A stretch of 64,000 nucleotides of DNA, taken from assembly GCA_035532295.1 (NCBI GenBank), contig DATKRH010000172.1:10093-74092 (forward strand). The letters run 5' to 3'. Shown here in pieces: positions 42,049 to 50,337 of this stretch; within the stretch, counting starts at the first letter, position 1, and the number at the start of each line of letters is the position of its first letter. A program made the position numbers and the translations under genes. Under the pieces are notes generated by a model, which worked only from the letters and a program-made list of their open reading frames with translations, was not told where the DNA came from and did not search any database. The DNA is from DASUBV01 sp035532295 (lineage in GTDB: Bacteria; Actinomycetota; Actinomycetes; Streptosporangiales; Streptosporangiaceae).

Positions 42049-43443
42049 GTGGCACGGCTCGTAGTGATCGGCGGTGGCGCCGCGGGGATGTCGGCCGCGT
42101 CGGCCGCCCGGCGCACTGCGCCCGACCTGGACGTGGTTGTCTGTGAGGCTGGCGGTTTCGCCGCCTACGGCATGTGCGGGATCCCCTACTTCCTCGGCGG
42201 TGCCGTCGAGCGCGCGGAGAGCCTGCTCGCCTATCCGCCGGCCGAGTTCCGCGAGAAGCGCGGCATCGACCTGCGCCTGGGCACCCGGGTCAGCGGGATC
42301 GACCCGGACGCGCATCAGGTGCGCATCAGCCACGAAGGCGGGAGCGAGCCGCTCGGCTACGACGCGCTTATCGTCGCCAGTGGCGCCGATCCGGTGCGCC
42401 CGCCGGTGCCCGGGCTCGATCATGATCGCGTCTTCACGATCCGGTCCCTGGACGAGGCGATCGAGCTGCGCCGCCTGCTGGACGCTGCCGTGGTCGGCCG
42501 GGCCATCGTGGTGGGGGCCGGTTACATCGGCCTGGAGGCGGCGGAGGCACTCGTCAGCGCGGGCATCAAGGTGCAGGTCATCGAGGCGCTGCCGCGCGTC
42601 CTGGGCACCGTCGACGAGCCGATCGCCGACCTGGCCGAGGCTGAGCTGAGACGGCATGCCCAGCTGCGGCTCGGCGCGCGGCTGGACGCCGTGCGCGACC
42701 GCGATGGCGGCCTGACCGCGGTGGTGGACGGCGCGGAGCTCGACACCGACCTGGTGGTCGTCGCGGCCGGGGTGCGCCCGGCCACCGAGATGCTGATCGG
42801 CGCCGGGGCCCGGCACCTGCCCGACCGGTCCGTCGTGGTCGACGCCGGGATGCGCACGTCGCTGCCCGGGATCTTCGCGGCCGGCGACGCCGTCGCGCTG
42901 CCGCATCTGGTGCTCGGCGGCCCGGCCTGGGTGCCGCTCGGGCCCGCCGCCAACAAGACCGGCCGGGTAGCCGGCACCGTGGCGGCCGGCGGTACCGCGT
43001 CGTTCGCGGGCATCGTCGGCACCGCGGTGGTCAAGGTGTTCGGCCTCGAGGTGGCCCGTACCGGGCTCGGGCTCGCCGAGGCCCGGGCCGCCGGCCTGGC
43101 CGCGGACGCCACCGACGTGGTCTCCCGGTCGCGGGCGAAGTACTACCCGGGCAGCTCGCCGGTGCACGTGCGGCTGGTGCACGCGCCCGACGGCCGGCTG
43201 CTCGGCGGCCAGATGGCCGGGCCTGAGGGCGTCGCCAAGCGCATCGACGTGCTGGCGACTGCCCTGTACGCCGGGCTCACCGTCGCCGACCTCGCCGCGC
43301 TTGACCTCAGCTACGCCCCGCCGTTCGCCCCCGTGTATGAACCCGTGATCGTCGCCGCGCAGAAGGCGGAGCGGCTGGTCTGGAGTACCACAGGAGGCCA
43401 GGCTCCCCGGCCGGCCGCGAACACCGTCGGAGGATCACGATGA
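42049..43443 (+). CDS. CoA-disulfide-reductase-like FAD oxidoreductase
   Basis: This 464-residue flavoprotein has two Rossmann domains (GGGAAGMSAA at the N-terminus and VGAGYIGLEAAE near residue 160) and a single redox cysteine, C43 in AYGMCGIPYFLGG, exactly where CoA-disulfide reductases have Cys43. In this locus it may reduce a CoM or CoA mixed disulfide or persulfide, restoring free thiol. The GTG at 42049 begins MARLVVIGGG. It overlaps the CoA-transferase gene by four bases. Non-redox NADH oxidases and sulfur-transfer enzymes also share this fold, so the substrate is inferred. Confidence 0.88.
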   Translation: MARLVVIGGGAAGMSAASAARRTAPDLDVVVCEAGGFAAYGMCGIPYFLGGAVERAESLLAYPPAEFREKRGIDLRLGTRVSGIDPDAHQVRISHEGGSEPLGYDALIVASGADPVRPPVPGLDHDRVFTIRSLDEAIELRRLLDAAVVGRAIVVGAGYIGLEAAEALVSAGIKVQVIEALPRVLGTVDEPIADLAEAELRRHAQLRLGARLDAVRDRDGGLTAVVDGAELDTDLVVVAAGVRPATEMLIGAGARHLPDRSVVVDAGMRTSLPGIFAAGDAVALPHLVLGGPAWVPLGPAANKTGRVAGTVAAGGTASFAGIVGTAVVKVFGLEVARTGLGLAEARAAGLAADATDVVSRSRAKYYPGSSPVHVRLVHAPDGRLLGGQMAGPEGVAKRIDVLATALYAGLTVADLAALDLSYAPPFAPVYEPVIVAAQKAERLVWSTTGGQAPRPAANTVGGSR

Positions 43444-44354
43444 GCCTGCAGCCGCAACGCGACAAGCGAGCCGGTCTCGCCGACGCGGTATCCCTGGTCA
43501 GGGACGGCGCCATGGTCGCGCTCGGTGGGGGCCTGTCGGCCCGGCTGCCCATGGCGATGGTGCGCGAACTGGTCCGCCAGGGCCGACGCGGGCTGCACCT
43601 GGTCGGGTCGGCGCACAGCATCGATGTCGACATGCTCGTGGCGGTCGGCGCGGTCCGCCGCTGCGAGGAGAGCTACGTCGGCTTCGAGCAGGACCTCGGC
43701 CTGGCCCCGTCCTACCGGCGGGCGGCGCAGGAAGGCGCGATCGAGGTGGCGGAGAGCTGCTGTGTCACCATCCTCGCCCAGCTCCGCGCCGCGGAGATGG
43801 GGCTGCCGTTCCTGCCGGTGCGCGGTATCCGCGGGTCGGACATCGCCCGGCTGCATCCGGAGTATGCCGAGATCACCTGCCCGTTCACCGGCGAGACGCT
43901 GGTCGCGGTCCCGGCGCTGCGGCCGGACGTGGCGCTGCTGCACGCGCCGTCCGGAGACCGGTACGGCAACCTGCACCTGGAGCAGCCGTACGTGCTGGAC
44001 GAGCGGTTCGCCTCGGCATCCGCCGCCGTCATCGCGACCGTCGACGAGATCGTCTCGCCCGAGGAAATCGCCGTGGCGGGCGTCACCATCCCGGCGCATC
44101 TGGTCGCCGCCGTGGTGGAGGCACCGTTCGGCGCGCACCCGGCCTCTTCCTACCCGCGGTACGCCTATGACCGGGACCACCTGGGCGAGTACCTGTCCGC
44201 GGCGCAGGGCGGTCCCGAAGATCTCGAGAAGTACCTGGCGACCTACGTCCGTGGCACCGAGGACGGCTACCGGGAGGCCGTCGGCGCGGCCCGGCTTGAC
44301 GCGCTGACCACCTGGTCGCAATCCACCTCCGCGTGGAAGGAGATCTTCTCGTGA
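43440..44354 (+). CDS. CoA-transferase alpha subunit (glutaconate/3-oxoacid type)
   Basis: This 304-residue alpha subunit of a two-subunit class I CoA-transferase contains KRAGLADAVSLVRDGAMVALGGGLSARLPMAMVRELV, LPVRGIRGSDIARLHPEYAEI and DVALLHAPSGDRYGNLH. It starts with ATGA overlapping the upstream gene and overlaps the next (GTGA). With the beta subunit it would move CoA onto a free acid such as acetoacetate released by the 2-KPCC-like enzyme. This fits the family (GctA-like) although the acid is not known. Confidence 0.9.
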   Translation: MSLQPQRDKRAGLADAVSLVRDGAMVALGGGLSARLPMAMVRELVRQGRRGLHLVGSAHSIDVDMLVAVGAVRRCEESYVGFEQDLGLAPSYRRAAQEGAIEVAESCCVTILAQLRAAEMGLPFLPVRGIRGSDIARLHPEYAEITCPFTGETLVAVPALRPDVALLHAPSGDRYGNLHLEQPYVLDERFASASAAVIATVDEIVSPEEIAVAGVTIPAHLVAAVVEAPFGAHPASSYPRYAYDRDHLGEYLSAAQGGPEDLEKYLATYVRGTEDGYREAVGAARLDALTTWSQSTSAWKEIFS

Positions 44355-45178
44355 GCTTCACCCTGGACGAGTGGTTCGTCGTGGCCCTGGCCAGGACCAT
44401 CCGGCCGCAGGAGACCGTGTTCCACGGTTTCGGCAGCCCGTGCGCCCAGGTCGCCATGCACGTCGCACGGCGCACCCACGCACCTGCGATGGTGCTGGTC
44501 GAGGGCGCGATGTACGCGATCAACCCGGATCCCCCGTTCATCCCGCCGACCAGCAACGACGCCAGCCTCAAGCGCGGCGCGGCGTACAGCATGCGGTTCG
44601 AGGAGTTCTTCGACGCCGCCATTCGCGGCGACGTGGACCGGATGTTCCTGTCCGGTGGCCAGATCGACGCCTACGGCAATACCAACGTCACCGCCATCGG
44701 TCCGGCAGGCCGGCCGAAGGTGAAGCTCGGCGGTGGTGGTGGCGGCTGCAACCTGGCCGCGACGATCGGCCAGCTGACCGTGTGGACCACCCGGCACCGG
44801 TCCGGGCGCACGCTGGTGGAGGCGTGCGACTTCATCACGGACATGGGACACCGCACCCCGCTGGGCACTCGGGCGGAACTCGGCTACACCGGTGGCGGTC
44901 CGCAGTGGCTTGTCACCGAGCTCGGCGTCTTCGACTTCCCGGCGGGCAGCGCGCGGCTGGTTCAGCTCTTCCCGGACGTCAGCGTGGACGAGATCCGCGC
45001 GGCCACCGGCTTCCCGCTGGAGGTCGCTGGTGACCTGCGGCCCGTCACGCCGCCCTCGGCGGCGGAGCTGGCCGTGGTCCGCTCGGTGGACTCTCTCGGG
45101 GTGCGCAAGTCCGAGTTCTCGCCGCGCGAGCTGGCCCGGGTATTCAGCCACGTCGGCGGGCAGGACTGCGCGTGCTGA
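44351..45178 (+). CDS. CoA-transferase beta subunit
   Basis: This 275-residue partner of the alpha subunit has the GGQIDAYGNTNVTAIG, VKLGGGGGGCNLAATIG and FPDVSVDEIRAATGFPLEV segments typical of GctB-like subunits. A glutamate in MVLVEGAMY is in the place where the catalytic Glu is expected, which I have not verified by alignment. The GTG at 44351 overlaps the alpha stop. The next gene starts seven bases before its stop. Confidence 0.88.
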   Translation: MSFTLDEWFVVALARTIRPQETVFHGFGSPCAQVAMHVARRTHAPAMVLVEGAMYAINPDPPFIPPTSNDASLKRGAAYSMRFEEFFDAAIRGDVDRMFLSGGQIDAYGNTNVTAIGPAGRPKVKLGGGGGGCNLAATIGQLTVWTTRHRSGRTLVEACDFITDMGHRTPLGTRAELGYTGGGPQWLVTELGVFDFPAGSARLVQLFPDVSVDEIRAATGFPLEVAGDLRPVTPPSAAELAVVRSVDSLGVRKSEFSPRELARVFSHVGGQDCAC

Positions 45179-47232
45179 GCGGCGGCGGCCTCGTCGCCGT
45201 GTTCGCGCCGCGGCGGGTCGCACTCGTCGGCGCTTCCGACCGGCCCGGCTCGGTGGGCCGGCTGCTGTGGGACAACCTGGCGGATTTCCCCGGTGAGGTG
45301 GTGCCCGTCTGCCAGGCGGCCACGGTCGGCGGCCGGCCGGCCTACGCCGACCTGCGCGACGTTCCCGGCGAGGTCGACCTGGCCGTCATCGCGACGCCCG
45401 CCGCCACCGTGCCGCATATCGTCCGCGCCGCCGCGGACAAAGGCGTCGCCGCTGTGGTGGTCCTCAGCGCGGGGTTCGCCGAGACGGGACCCGGCGGGGC
45501 GAAGCTGCAGGAGGAGGCGGTGGCCGCTGCACGGGCCGGGGGGGTGCGGCTGGTCGGCCCCAACTGCTTTGGCGTACAGAACGCTGACCTGCCCTTGAAT
45601 GCGTCAATAGCGGCCGGCGCCCCGCGCGGCGGCGGCGGGGTCGCCATCGTCACCCAGTCCGGGTCTTACGGGATGGCGGTGCACACGCTCGGCCAGGACG
45701 AGGCGCTGCGCGTCGCCAAGGTGTTCGCGGCAGGTAATAAGGCTGACATCACCGACGCGGAACTGCTCGCTTACCTGCGCGATGATCCGGCGACGACGGT
45801 CATCTGCCTGCTGCTGGAATCGATCACCGACGCCCGCCAGTTCTTCGTCGAGGCCCGCCGGACCACGCTGGTCAAGCCGGTCATCGCGGCCATCGGCGGG
45901 CGCACTGGCGCCGGGCAGCGTGCCGCGATGTCGCACACGGCCGCACTCGCGACCGACGACGCCGTCCGGGACGCCGCCCTGCGGCAGGCCGGCGTGGTCC
46001 GGGTGCGTACCGGGCTGCAGGTCCTGGACGCCGCCCGGGCACTGTCCGGCCAGCCGCCGCCCCGCGGGCCGCGGGTGGCGGTGGTGACCAACTCCGGCGG
46101 CACCGGCGTCGAGCTGGCCGACCTGCTCGCCGACGAGGGCCTGGAGGTGCCGGAGCTGAGCGAGTCCCTGCAGGCCGAGTTGCGGGCGCTGCTGCCTGGC
46201 TACGCCAGCGCGCGGAACCCCGTCGACATGACGCCGACCTGGAGCCTGTTCGCTTCGCTGTATCCGGCCACGATCGAGCTGCTGGCGCGTTCCGGCGAGG
46301 TCGACGTGGTGGTGCCGGTGCTGCTGCAGCGCGCCGCGTCGCAGGAGGTGGCGGCGGCCGTCCGGGACGCGGTGGCCAGGCTGCGCGACGACGGGGTGCA
46401 GGTGCCCGTCTATGTCTGCTGGGTGGCGCCGCGCGCCGCGGACGGCCACGCGGCCCTGCTGCAGGAGGCGGGGGTGCCCTGCTTTCCGTGGCCCGAACGC
46501 ACCGCACGAGCGGCCGGCGTCGCGGTCCGCTGCGGCCTGGCGGCCGCCGCACCGGCGGCCCCGCGGCGAGCGCGCCCGCCGCTGCGGCTGGCCGTGCCGC
46601 CCGGCCCTGGGCTGCTCGCCCCGGACGCCACGCGGGAGCTGCTGGCGAGCGCCGGGATACCGGTGATCGAGACCCTCTTGTGCCGCGACGCGGCAGCGGC
46701 CGCCGCCGCCGCGTGCCACGTCGGTTACCCGGTGGTGCTGAAGGTCGCGCATCCCTCTCTGACCCACAAGAGCGACGTGGGCGGGGTGCGGCTCGGCCTG
46801 GCGACCGCAGCTGCCGTGCGGGCGGCCGCGGCAGACCTGCTGGCGCTGGCGGACGGTGCCGCCGTGCTCGTGCAACCCCAGCGCCAAGGCGTCGAGCTGG
46901 TCGTCGGCGGGGTCCGCGACCCGGAATTCGGCCCGGTGGTCCTGGCTGGCCTGGGCGGTGTCCTGGTGGAGACCCGGCGCGATGTCCAGCTGGCAGTCGC
47001 GCCGGTGACCGAGGCCGAGGCCGCCGCCCTGCTCCGGTCCCTGCGCGGCGCGGCCGTCCTCGACGGGGTGCGTGGCAGCCCTCCGGTGGACGTGGGGGCC
47101 GTCTCGGCCCTGATCGCCCGGGTCGGCGACCTGATGACAGATAACCCGGAGATAGCCGAGCTCGACCTGAACCCCGTGCTCGCCGGCGTGAGCGGGTGCA
47201 TGGCCGTGGACTGGCGGCTGCGCGGCGGCTGA
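45172..47232 (+). CDS. ADP-forming acyl-CoA synthetase (NDP-forming ligase)
   Basis: This 686-residue single-chain fusion has a CoA-binding and ligase domain in the N-terminal half, the active-site phosphohistidine H255 in AAMSHTAALA, and a C-terminal ATP-grasp domain (residues about 480-680: HKSDVGGVRLGL). It interconverts acyl-CoA, ADP and phosphate with acid, CoA and ATP. In this operon it would conserve energy from, or activate, an acid produced by the pathway. The GTG start overlaps the CoA-transferase beta stop. Alternative: acetate or propionate CoA ligase. Confidence 0.92.
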   Translation: MLSGGGLVAVFAPRRVALVGASDRPGSVGRLLWDNLADFPGEVVPVCQAATVGGRPAYADLRDVPGEVDLAVIATPAATVPHIVRAAADKGVAAVVVLSAGFAETGPGGAKLQEEAVAAARAGGVRLVGPNCFGVQNADLPLNASIAAGAPRGGGGVAIVTQSGSYGMAVHTLGQDEALRVAKVFAAGNKADITDAELLAYLRDDPATTVICLLLESITDARQFFVEARRTTLVKPVIAAIGGRTGAGQRAAMSHTAALATDDAVRDAALRQAGVVRVRTGLQVLDAARALSGQPPPRGPRVAVVTNSGGTGVELADLLADEGLEVPELSESLQAELRALLPGYASARNPVDMTPTWSLFASLYPATIELLARSGEVDVVVPVLLQRAASQEVAAAVRDAVARLRDDGVQVPVYVCWVAPRAADGHAALLQEAGVPCFPWPERTARAAGVAVRCGLAAAAPAAPRRARPPLRLAVPPGPGLLAPDATRELLASAGIPVIETLLCRDAAAAAAAACHVGYPVVLKVAHPSLTHKSDVGGVRLGLATAAAVRAAAADLLALADGAAVLVQPQRQGVELVVGGVRDPEFGPVVLAGLGGVLVETRRDVQLAVAPVTEAEAAALLRSLRGAAVLDGVRGSPPVDVGAVSALIARVGDLMTDNPEIAELDLNPVLAGVSGCMAVDWRLRGG

Positions 47233-47269
47233 AATTCAGCCCGCCATGCGGACAACCGGAAGAAGAACG

Positions 47270-47313
47270 GTCCCCGGGGAGGGAAGAAACCTGCTGGCTG
47301 GCCGGCCTACGCT
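47270..47313 (+). promoter_or_regulatory. CoM-locus promoter element upstream of the second EaCoMT-like gene
   Basis: GTCCCCGG at 47270, identical to the core in the 41960 copy although the GCGG half is missing, is followed exactly 38 bases later by TACGCT (47308-47313). The ATG is 80 bases after the GTCC. Confidence 0.4.
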
Positions 47314-47349
47314 CCTGGCACTCACTGCAGATCCGGAAGGAGCCGAGAG

Positions 47350-48453
47350 ATGCTCATAGGCGGTCAGGACATCTTGCTGCCCACCACGATGGTGGGCAAT
47401 TATCCCAACCCACGGTGGTATGACGGGCAGGCGTTCGCCACGCTGCCCAAGGGAGAGTTCATCCACGACTCCATCAGCAAGGAGGCGCTCGAAGACGCCA
47501 TCGGCGCGATCGTGCACGACCAGGAGTCCGCGGGCCTGGACGTGATCAGTGACGGGAAGGTGTACGGCGGTGACTCCCCGTACGGCACGATCCTCTACTA
47601 CTACCTGGAGCGCATGTCCGGGTACAAGCTCTCCGGGCCGCCGATCGGCCTGCCGATCTACTCCACCCTGTATTCACCCACCTGCGTGGGCGAGGTCCGC
47701 CGGGAATACCCGTTCCACATCGCCAACCTGCGCGCGGTGCGGAAGGCGACGAAGAAGCCGGTCAAGGTCTCTTACACCGGTCTCGGCGTGATCGCCGCCG
47801 CTACCACCAACCTGCACTACAAAGACACCAGGGAGGTGGCACTGGCGCTGGCCAAGGCGTTCAACGAGGACTTCAGGGAACTCGCCGACAATGGGTGCGA
47901 CATCATCCAGCTGGACGAGTTCGTCTGGCCCTACGGCATGGGCGACTGGGAAATCGAGGCGCTCAACGCCTCGGTCGACGGTGTGGGCTGCGAGTTCTGG
48001 GTGCACACCTGCTGGGGCAACTATTCCGGTACGCCCGCGTACTTCCCGGACGAGACGGAAACCGAGTTCGGCGCGTTCGTCCTCGACAAGCGCGCCTCCG
48101 ACGCCCCGGCGCCGGAACGGGCGCACGCGCTGTTCCCGCAGGTGCTGGACGCGAACATTCACGCGCTCAACTACGAGGTGGGCCGTACCGGTCCCGATGA
48201 CCTCAAGCCGCTGACCGACAACAACTGGACGAAGCCGTTCGTAGCTGGTGTCATCGATGTCAAGTCCACGGTCACCGAGAGCGCGGACGAGGTAGCCGAC
48301 CGGATCAGGCAGGTGCTGGAGTATGTCCCGGCCGACCGGCTCGGGCTGTCCACCGACTGCGGGCTGATCAATCTGCCCCGGATGATCGCCGCGGGCAAGC
48401 TGCGCGCGCTCGCCGACGGGGCCGCGCTGGTCCGCGCGGAGGTGCAGGGCTAG
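47350..48453 (+). CDS. Epoxyalkane:CoM transferase-like protein (second copy)
   Basis: This 367-residue MetE-like zinc protein has the H-x-C...C ligand pattern: H219 and C221 in WVHTCWGNY and C337 in STDCGLINL. It is more distant from XecA than the first copy and opens LLPTTMVGNYPNPRWYDGQ, a form seen in other methyltransferase-like EaCoMT relatives. A GGAAGGAG site precedes the ATG. It may act on another epoxide or another CoM conjugate, or move a CoM-bound group between thiols. It is its own unit, with a hairpin terminator just downstream at 48470. Confidence 0.82.
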   Translation: MLIGGQDILLPTTMVGNYPNPRWYDGQAFATLPKGEFIHDSISKEALEDAIGAIVHDQESAGLDVISDGKVYGGDSPYGTILYYYLERMSGYKLSGPPIGLPIYSTLYSPTCVGEVRREYPFHIANLRAVRKATKKPVKVSYTGLGVIAAATTNLHYKDTREVALALAKAFNEDFRELADNGCDIIQLDEFVWPYGMGDWEIEALNASVDGVGCEFWVHTCWGNYSGTPAYFPDETETEFGAFVLDKRASDAPAPERAHALFPQVLDANIHALNYEVGRTGPDDLKPLTDNNWTKPFVAGVIDVKSTVTESADEVADRIRQVLEYVPADRLGLSTDCGLINLPRMIAAGKLRALADGAALVRAEVQG

Positions 48454-48469
48454 GACGCAGCAGCGAATC

Positions 48470-48506
48470 AGGGGTCCCAGCGCCGGCTCGCAGGCGCGGG
48501 GCCCCT
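48470..48506 (+). terminator. Imperfect GC-rich hairpin after the second EaCoMT-like gene
   Basis: AGGGG-CCC-GCGCC pairs with GGCGC-GGG-CCCCT around an eight-base loop with two mismatches. There is no T-run, so it is a plausible actinomycete terminator rather than a proven one. Confidence 0.5.
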
Positions 48507-48561
48507 GCCGCATGCCCGGCCCCGCCTTGAGGGCGGAGGTCAACAAATGCCCCGAACCTCG

Positions 48562-48618
48562 CCCTGCCAGGACAGCGAAACTCGCGTGCCGCCATGCCTA
48601 TGGTTCGACCACACCATA
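48562..48618 (+). promoter_or_regulatory. Upstream region of the CoM biosynthesis operon
   Basis: CCCTGCCAGGA (48562-48572) is one base from the TCCTG-N-CAGGA motif at 34744 and 36639. TATGGT (48599-48604) is a possible -10. CTATGG and CCATAG (48597-48618) form a small inverted repeat before the ribosome site GGGAGG. Confidence 0.35.
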
Positions 48619-48634
48619 GAGCGGGAGGCGCAGC

Positions 48635-49402
48635 GTGCCAGAGTGTCCTACCTTCCTCAAGCTGCCGACCAGGGCGGCCAAACCGCGATCCCGCGGGATC
48701 ACGCATGTTCTCGACAGCGGCCTGACGCCGGACGAGACCCTCGGCTTCCTTGAGCAATCCGGGCACCTGGTGGACATCGTGAAGGTTGGCTGGGGCATCG
48801 GCTACATCGACCCGACGATGCGCACGCGGGTGCGCATCTGCGCCCAGCACGGATGCCCGGTGTCGCTGGGCGGGACGCTGCTCGAGATCGCCGCGCTGCA
48901 GAACCGGGTCAGTGAGCTGCGGGACTGGGCCCTCGCCATCGGGGTCACCCACGTCGAGGTATCCAACGGGCTGCGCGCCCTTCCGGACACCCGCAAGCAT
49001 GAGCTGGTCCGGGAACTCGCCGCTGACTTCGTGGTGCTCGCCGAGACCGGGGCCAAGGAGGGCAACTACCCGCCGACCCCGGCGGAGTGGGCGCAGGAGA
49101 TGAGCCGTGACCTCGAGGCCGGTGCGTCCTGGGTGATCGCCGAGGGCCGCGAAAGCGGGACGGTGGGGCTCTACACCGCCGACCACGACATCCGGGAAGA
49201 CCTGGTCTCGGCCATCCTCGGCTGGATCCCGCAAGACCGGGTGATCTTCGAGGCGCCGACCAAGGGCCAGCAGACCTGGTTCGTCCGCCAGTTCGGCCCT
49301 GACGTCAACGTCGGCAACATCGCGCCCGCGGGGGTGCTGTCGCTGGAGACCCTGCGGCTCGGGCTGCGCGCGGATACGGTCTCCGTTGGCGCGCTGACAT
49401 GA
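48635..49402 (+). CDS. comA: Phosphosulfolactate synthase (ComA/XcbB-like)
   Basis: ComA adds sulfite to phosphoenolpyruvate, the first step of CoM biosynthesis in methanogens and in Xanthobacter (XcbB1). The 255-residue TIM-barrel protein has the family segments KPRSRGITHVLDSGLTPDETLGFLEQSGHLVDIVKVGWG, GTLLEIAALQNRVSEL, HVEVSNGLRALP, ETGAKEGNY and ESGTVGLYTADHDIREDLV. GGGAGG precedes the GTG at 48635. It heads an operon in which each gene overlaps the next by four bases. ComA outside archaea is rare, so this strongly indicates bacterial CoM use. Confidence 0.93.
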   Translation: MPECPTFLKLPTRAAKPRSRGITHVLDSGLTPDETLGFLEQSGHLVDIVKVGWGIGYIDPTMRTRVRICAQHGCPVSLGGTLLEIAALQNRVSELRDWALAIGVTHVEVSNGLRALPDTRKHELVRELAADFVVLAETGAKEGNYPPTPAEWAQEMSRDLEAGASWVIAEGRESGTVGLYTADHDIREDLVSAILGWIPQDRVIFEAPTKGQQTWFVRQFGPDVNVGNIAPAGVLSLETLRLGLRADTVSVGALT

Positions 49403-50337
49403 TCGCTGACCCCGAGCCGAACACGATCACCCGGCCCTACCGGGGCCTGTCGGTGCAGGACGTCGACATCCCGCTCACCGAGGGCGAGATCGGGGCCCTG
49501 CTGGGGCGCCGCGAGATCTACCGGCGCACCGCATTCCTGGCGCTGCGCAACGAGCGGGAGACCGCGCTGGTCGCGGTCCGGCCACACGATCCCGCCCTGC
49601 TGTTCTCCCCGGTGGCCGAGCTCCGCGTGCTATCGGGCCCGGCGACGACGGTGTGGATCGACGAACCCGCGGCGGATGTCGGCAACGCGTCATCACTCGC
49701 GGCTGTCGCCCTCGCGCACCAGCGCGAGGGCGCCCTGGCCTACCTGGTTCGGGGCCGTTTCGAGCACGTGAACTTCATCTGGCGGCCCGCGCCGCTGACC
49801 GTCTACGTCACCGAGGTCATACCGCCGCATCCGCCGAAGCTGCTGGCGATGACCGAGCAGGTGGTTGGCTACGACGAGGATCTGCCGCCGGTCACCCTGG
49901 TCCTCGACGCCGTCGACGTGCGTGAGCTGATGGCAGCGCACCCGGCGCCGCATCACCTGCTGCCGTGCCGCGGCAGCGGCGCGGCAGCAGGCGGCGGCGT
50001 CAGCTTCCTCGACGGCCACCCGCCGTACCAGCCCGACTGGCTGCTCATCGGCTGTGACCGGTCCCGCCAGTTCCACGAGCATTTTTACGGCGCGGCGCCC
50101 CGCCGGGTCGAGCTATGCCCGAAGGCGCGGGCGATCGGCCCCGCTGATGCCCGCGTGCTCACCAAGTGCTGCCTGCTGGAGCGCGGCGTCCAGGTGGATG
50201 GCCGGACGGCGGTCGTGCCGTGGGGCGCGAACCTTGACGAGGTCCGCGCCGCGCTCCGCGCCCTCTGCGGCCTGCCCCCCGTCGAGCTGCCCCCCGTCGC
50301 GCTGCCCCCCGTCACACTGCCGGACGCCGCGCCATGA
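49399..50337 (+). CDS. Unknown protein translationally coupled inside the CoM biosynthesis operon
   Basis: This 312-residue protein shows no family I recognise. It lies between comA and the first aspartase/fumarase-family gene with four-base overlaps on both sides, which implies a pathway role. Seen: a mixed alpha/beta N-terminal half (residues about 45-150, RTAFLALRNERETALVAV..., LAYLVRGRFEHVNFIW), a Gly-rich CRGSGAAAGGGVSF near 195, and several cysteines in the C-terminal half: LLIGCDRS, VELCPKARAIG and the vicinal pair TKCCLLERG. The tail is a triplicated Pro-rich pentapeptide (LPPVx). Bacterial CoM synthesis ends with a reduction; a cysteine-rich protein here is a candidate, but this is speculation. 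Confidence 0.8.
   Translation: MIADPEPNTITRPYRGLSVQDVDIPLTEGEIGALLGRREIYRRTAFLALRNERETALVAVRPHDPALLFSPVAELRVLSGPATTVWIDEPAADVGNASSLAAVALAHQREGALAYLVRGRFEHVNFIWRPAPLTVYVTEVIPPHPPKLLAMTEQVVGYDEDLPPVTLVLDAVDVRELMAAHPAPHHLLPCRGSGAAAGGGVSFLDGHPPYQPDWLLIGCDRSRQFHEHFYGAAPRRVELCPKARAIGPADARVLTKCCLLERGVQVDGRTAVVPWGANLDEVRAALRALCGLPPVELPPVALPPVTLPDAAP
50272..50316. repeat. 3 x 15-bp repeat in the tail of the unknown CoM-operon gene
   Basis: Three units based on CTGCCCCCCGTCGAG; the second and third differ at the last two or three bases. They encode LPPVE, LPPVA and LPPVT in frame. Confidence 0.95.

Noticed and set aside
42049..43443. Annotation as nitrite reductase or ferredoxin reductase
   Set aside because: The single cysteine at residue 43 in a GMCGIPYF context is specific to the CoA-disulfide reductase group.
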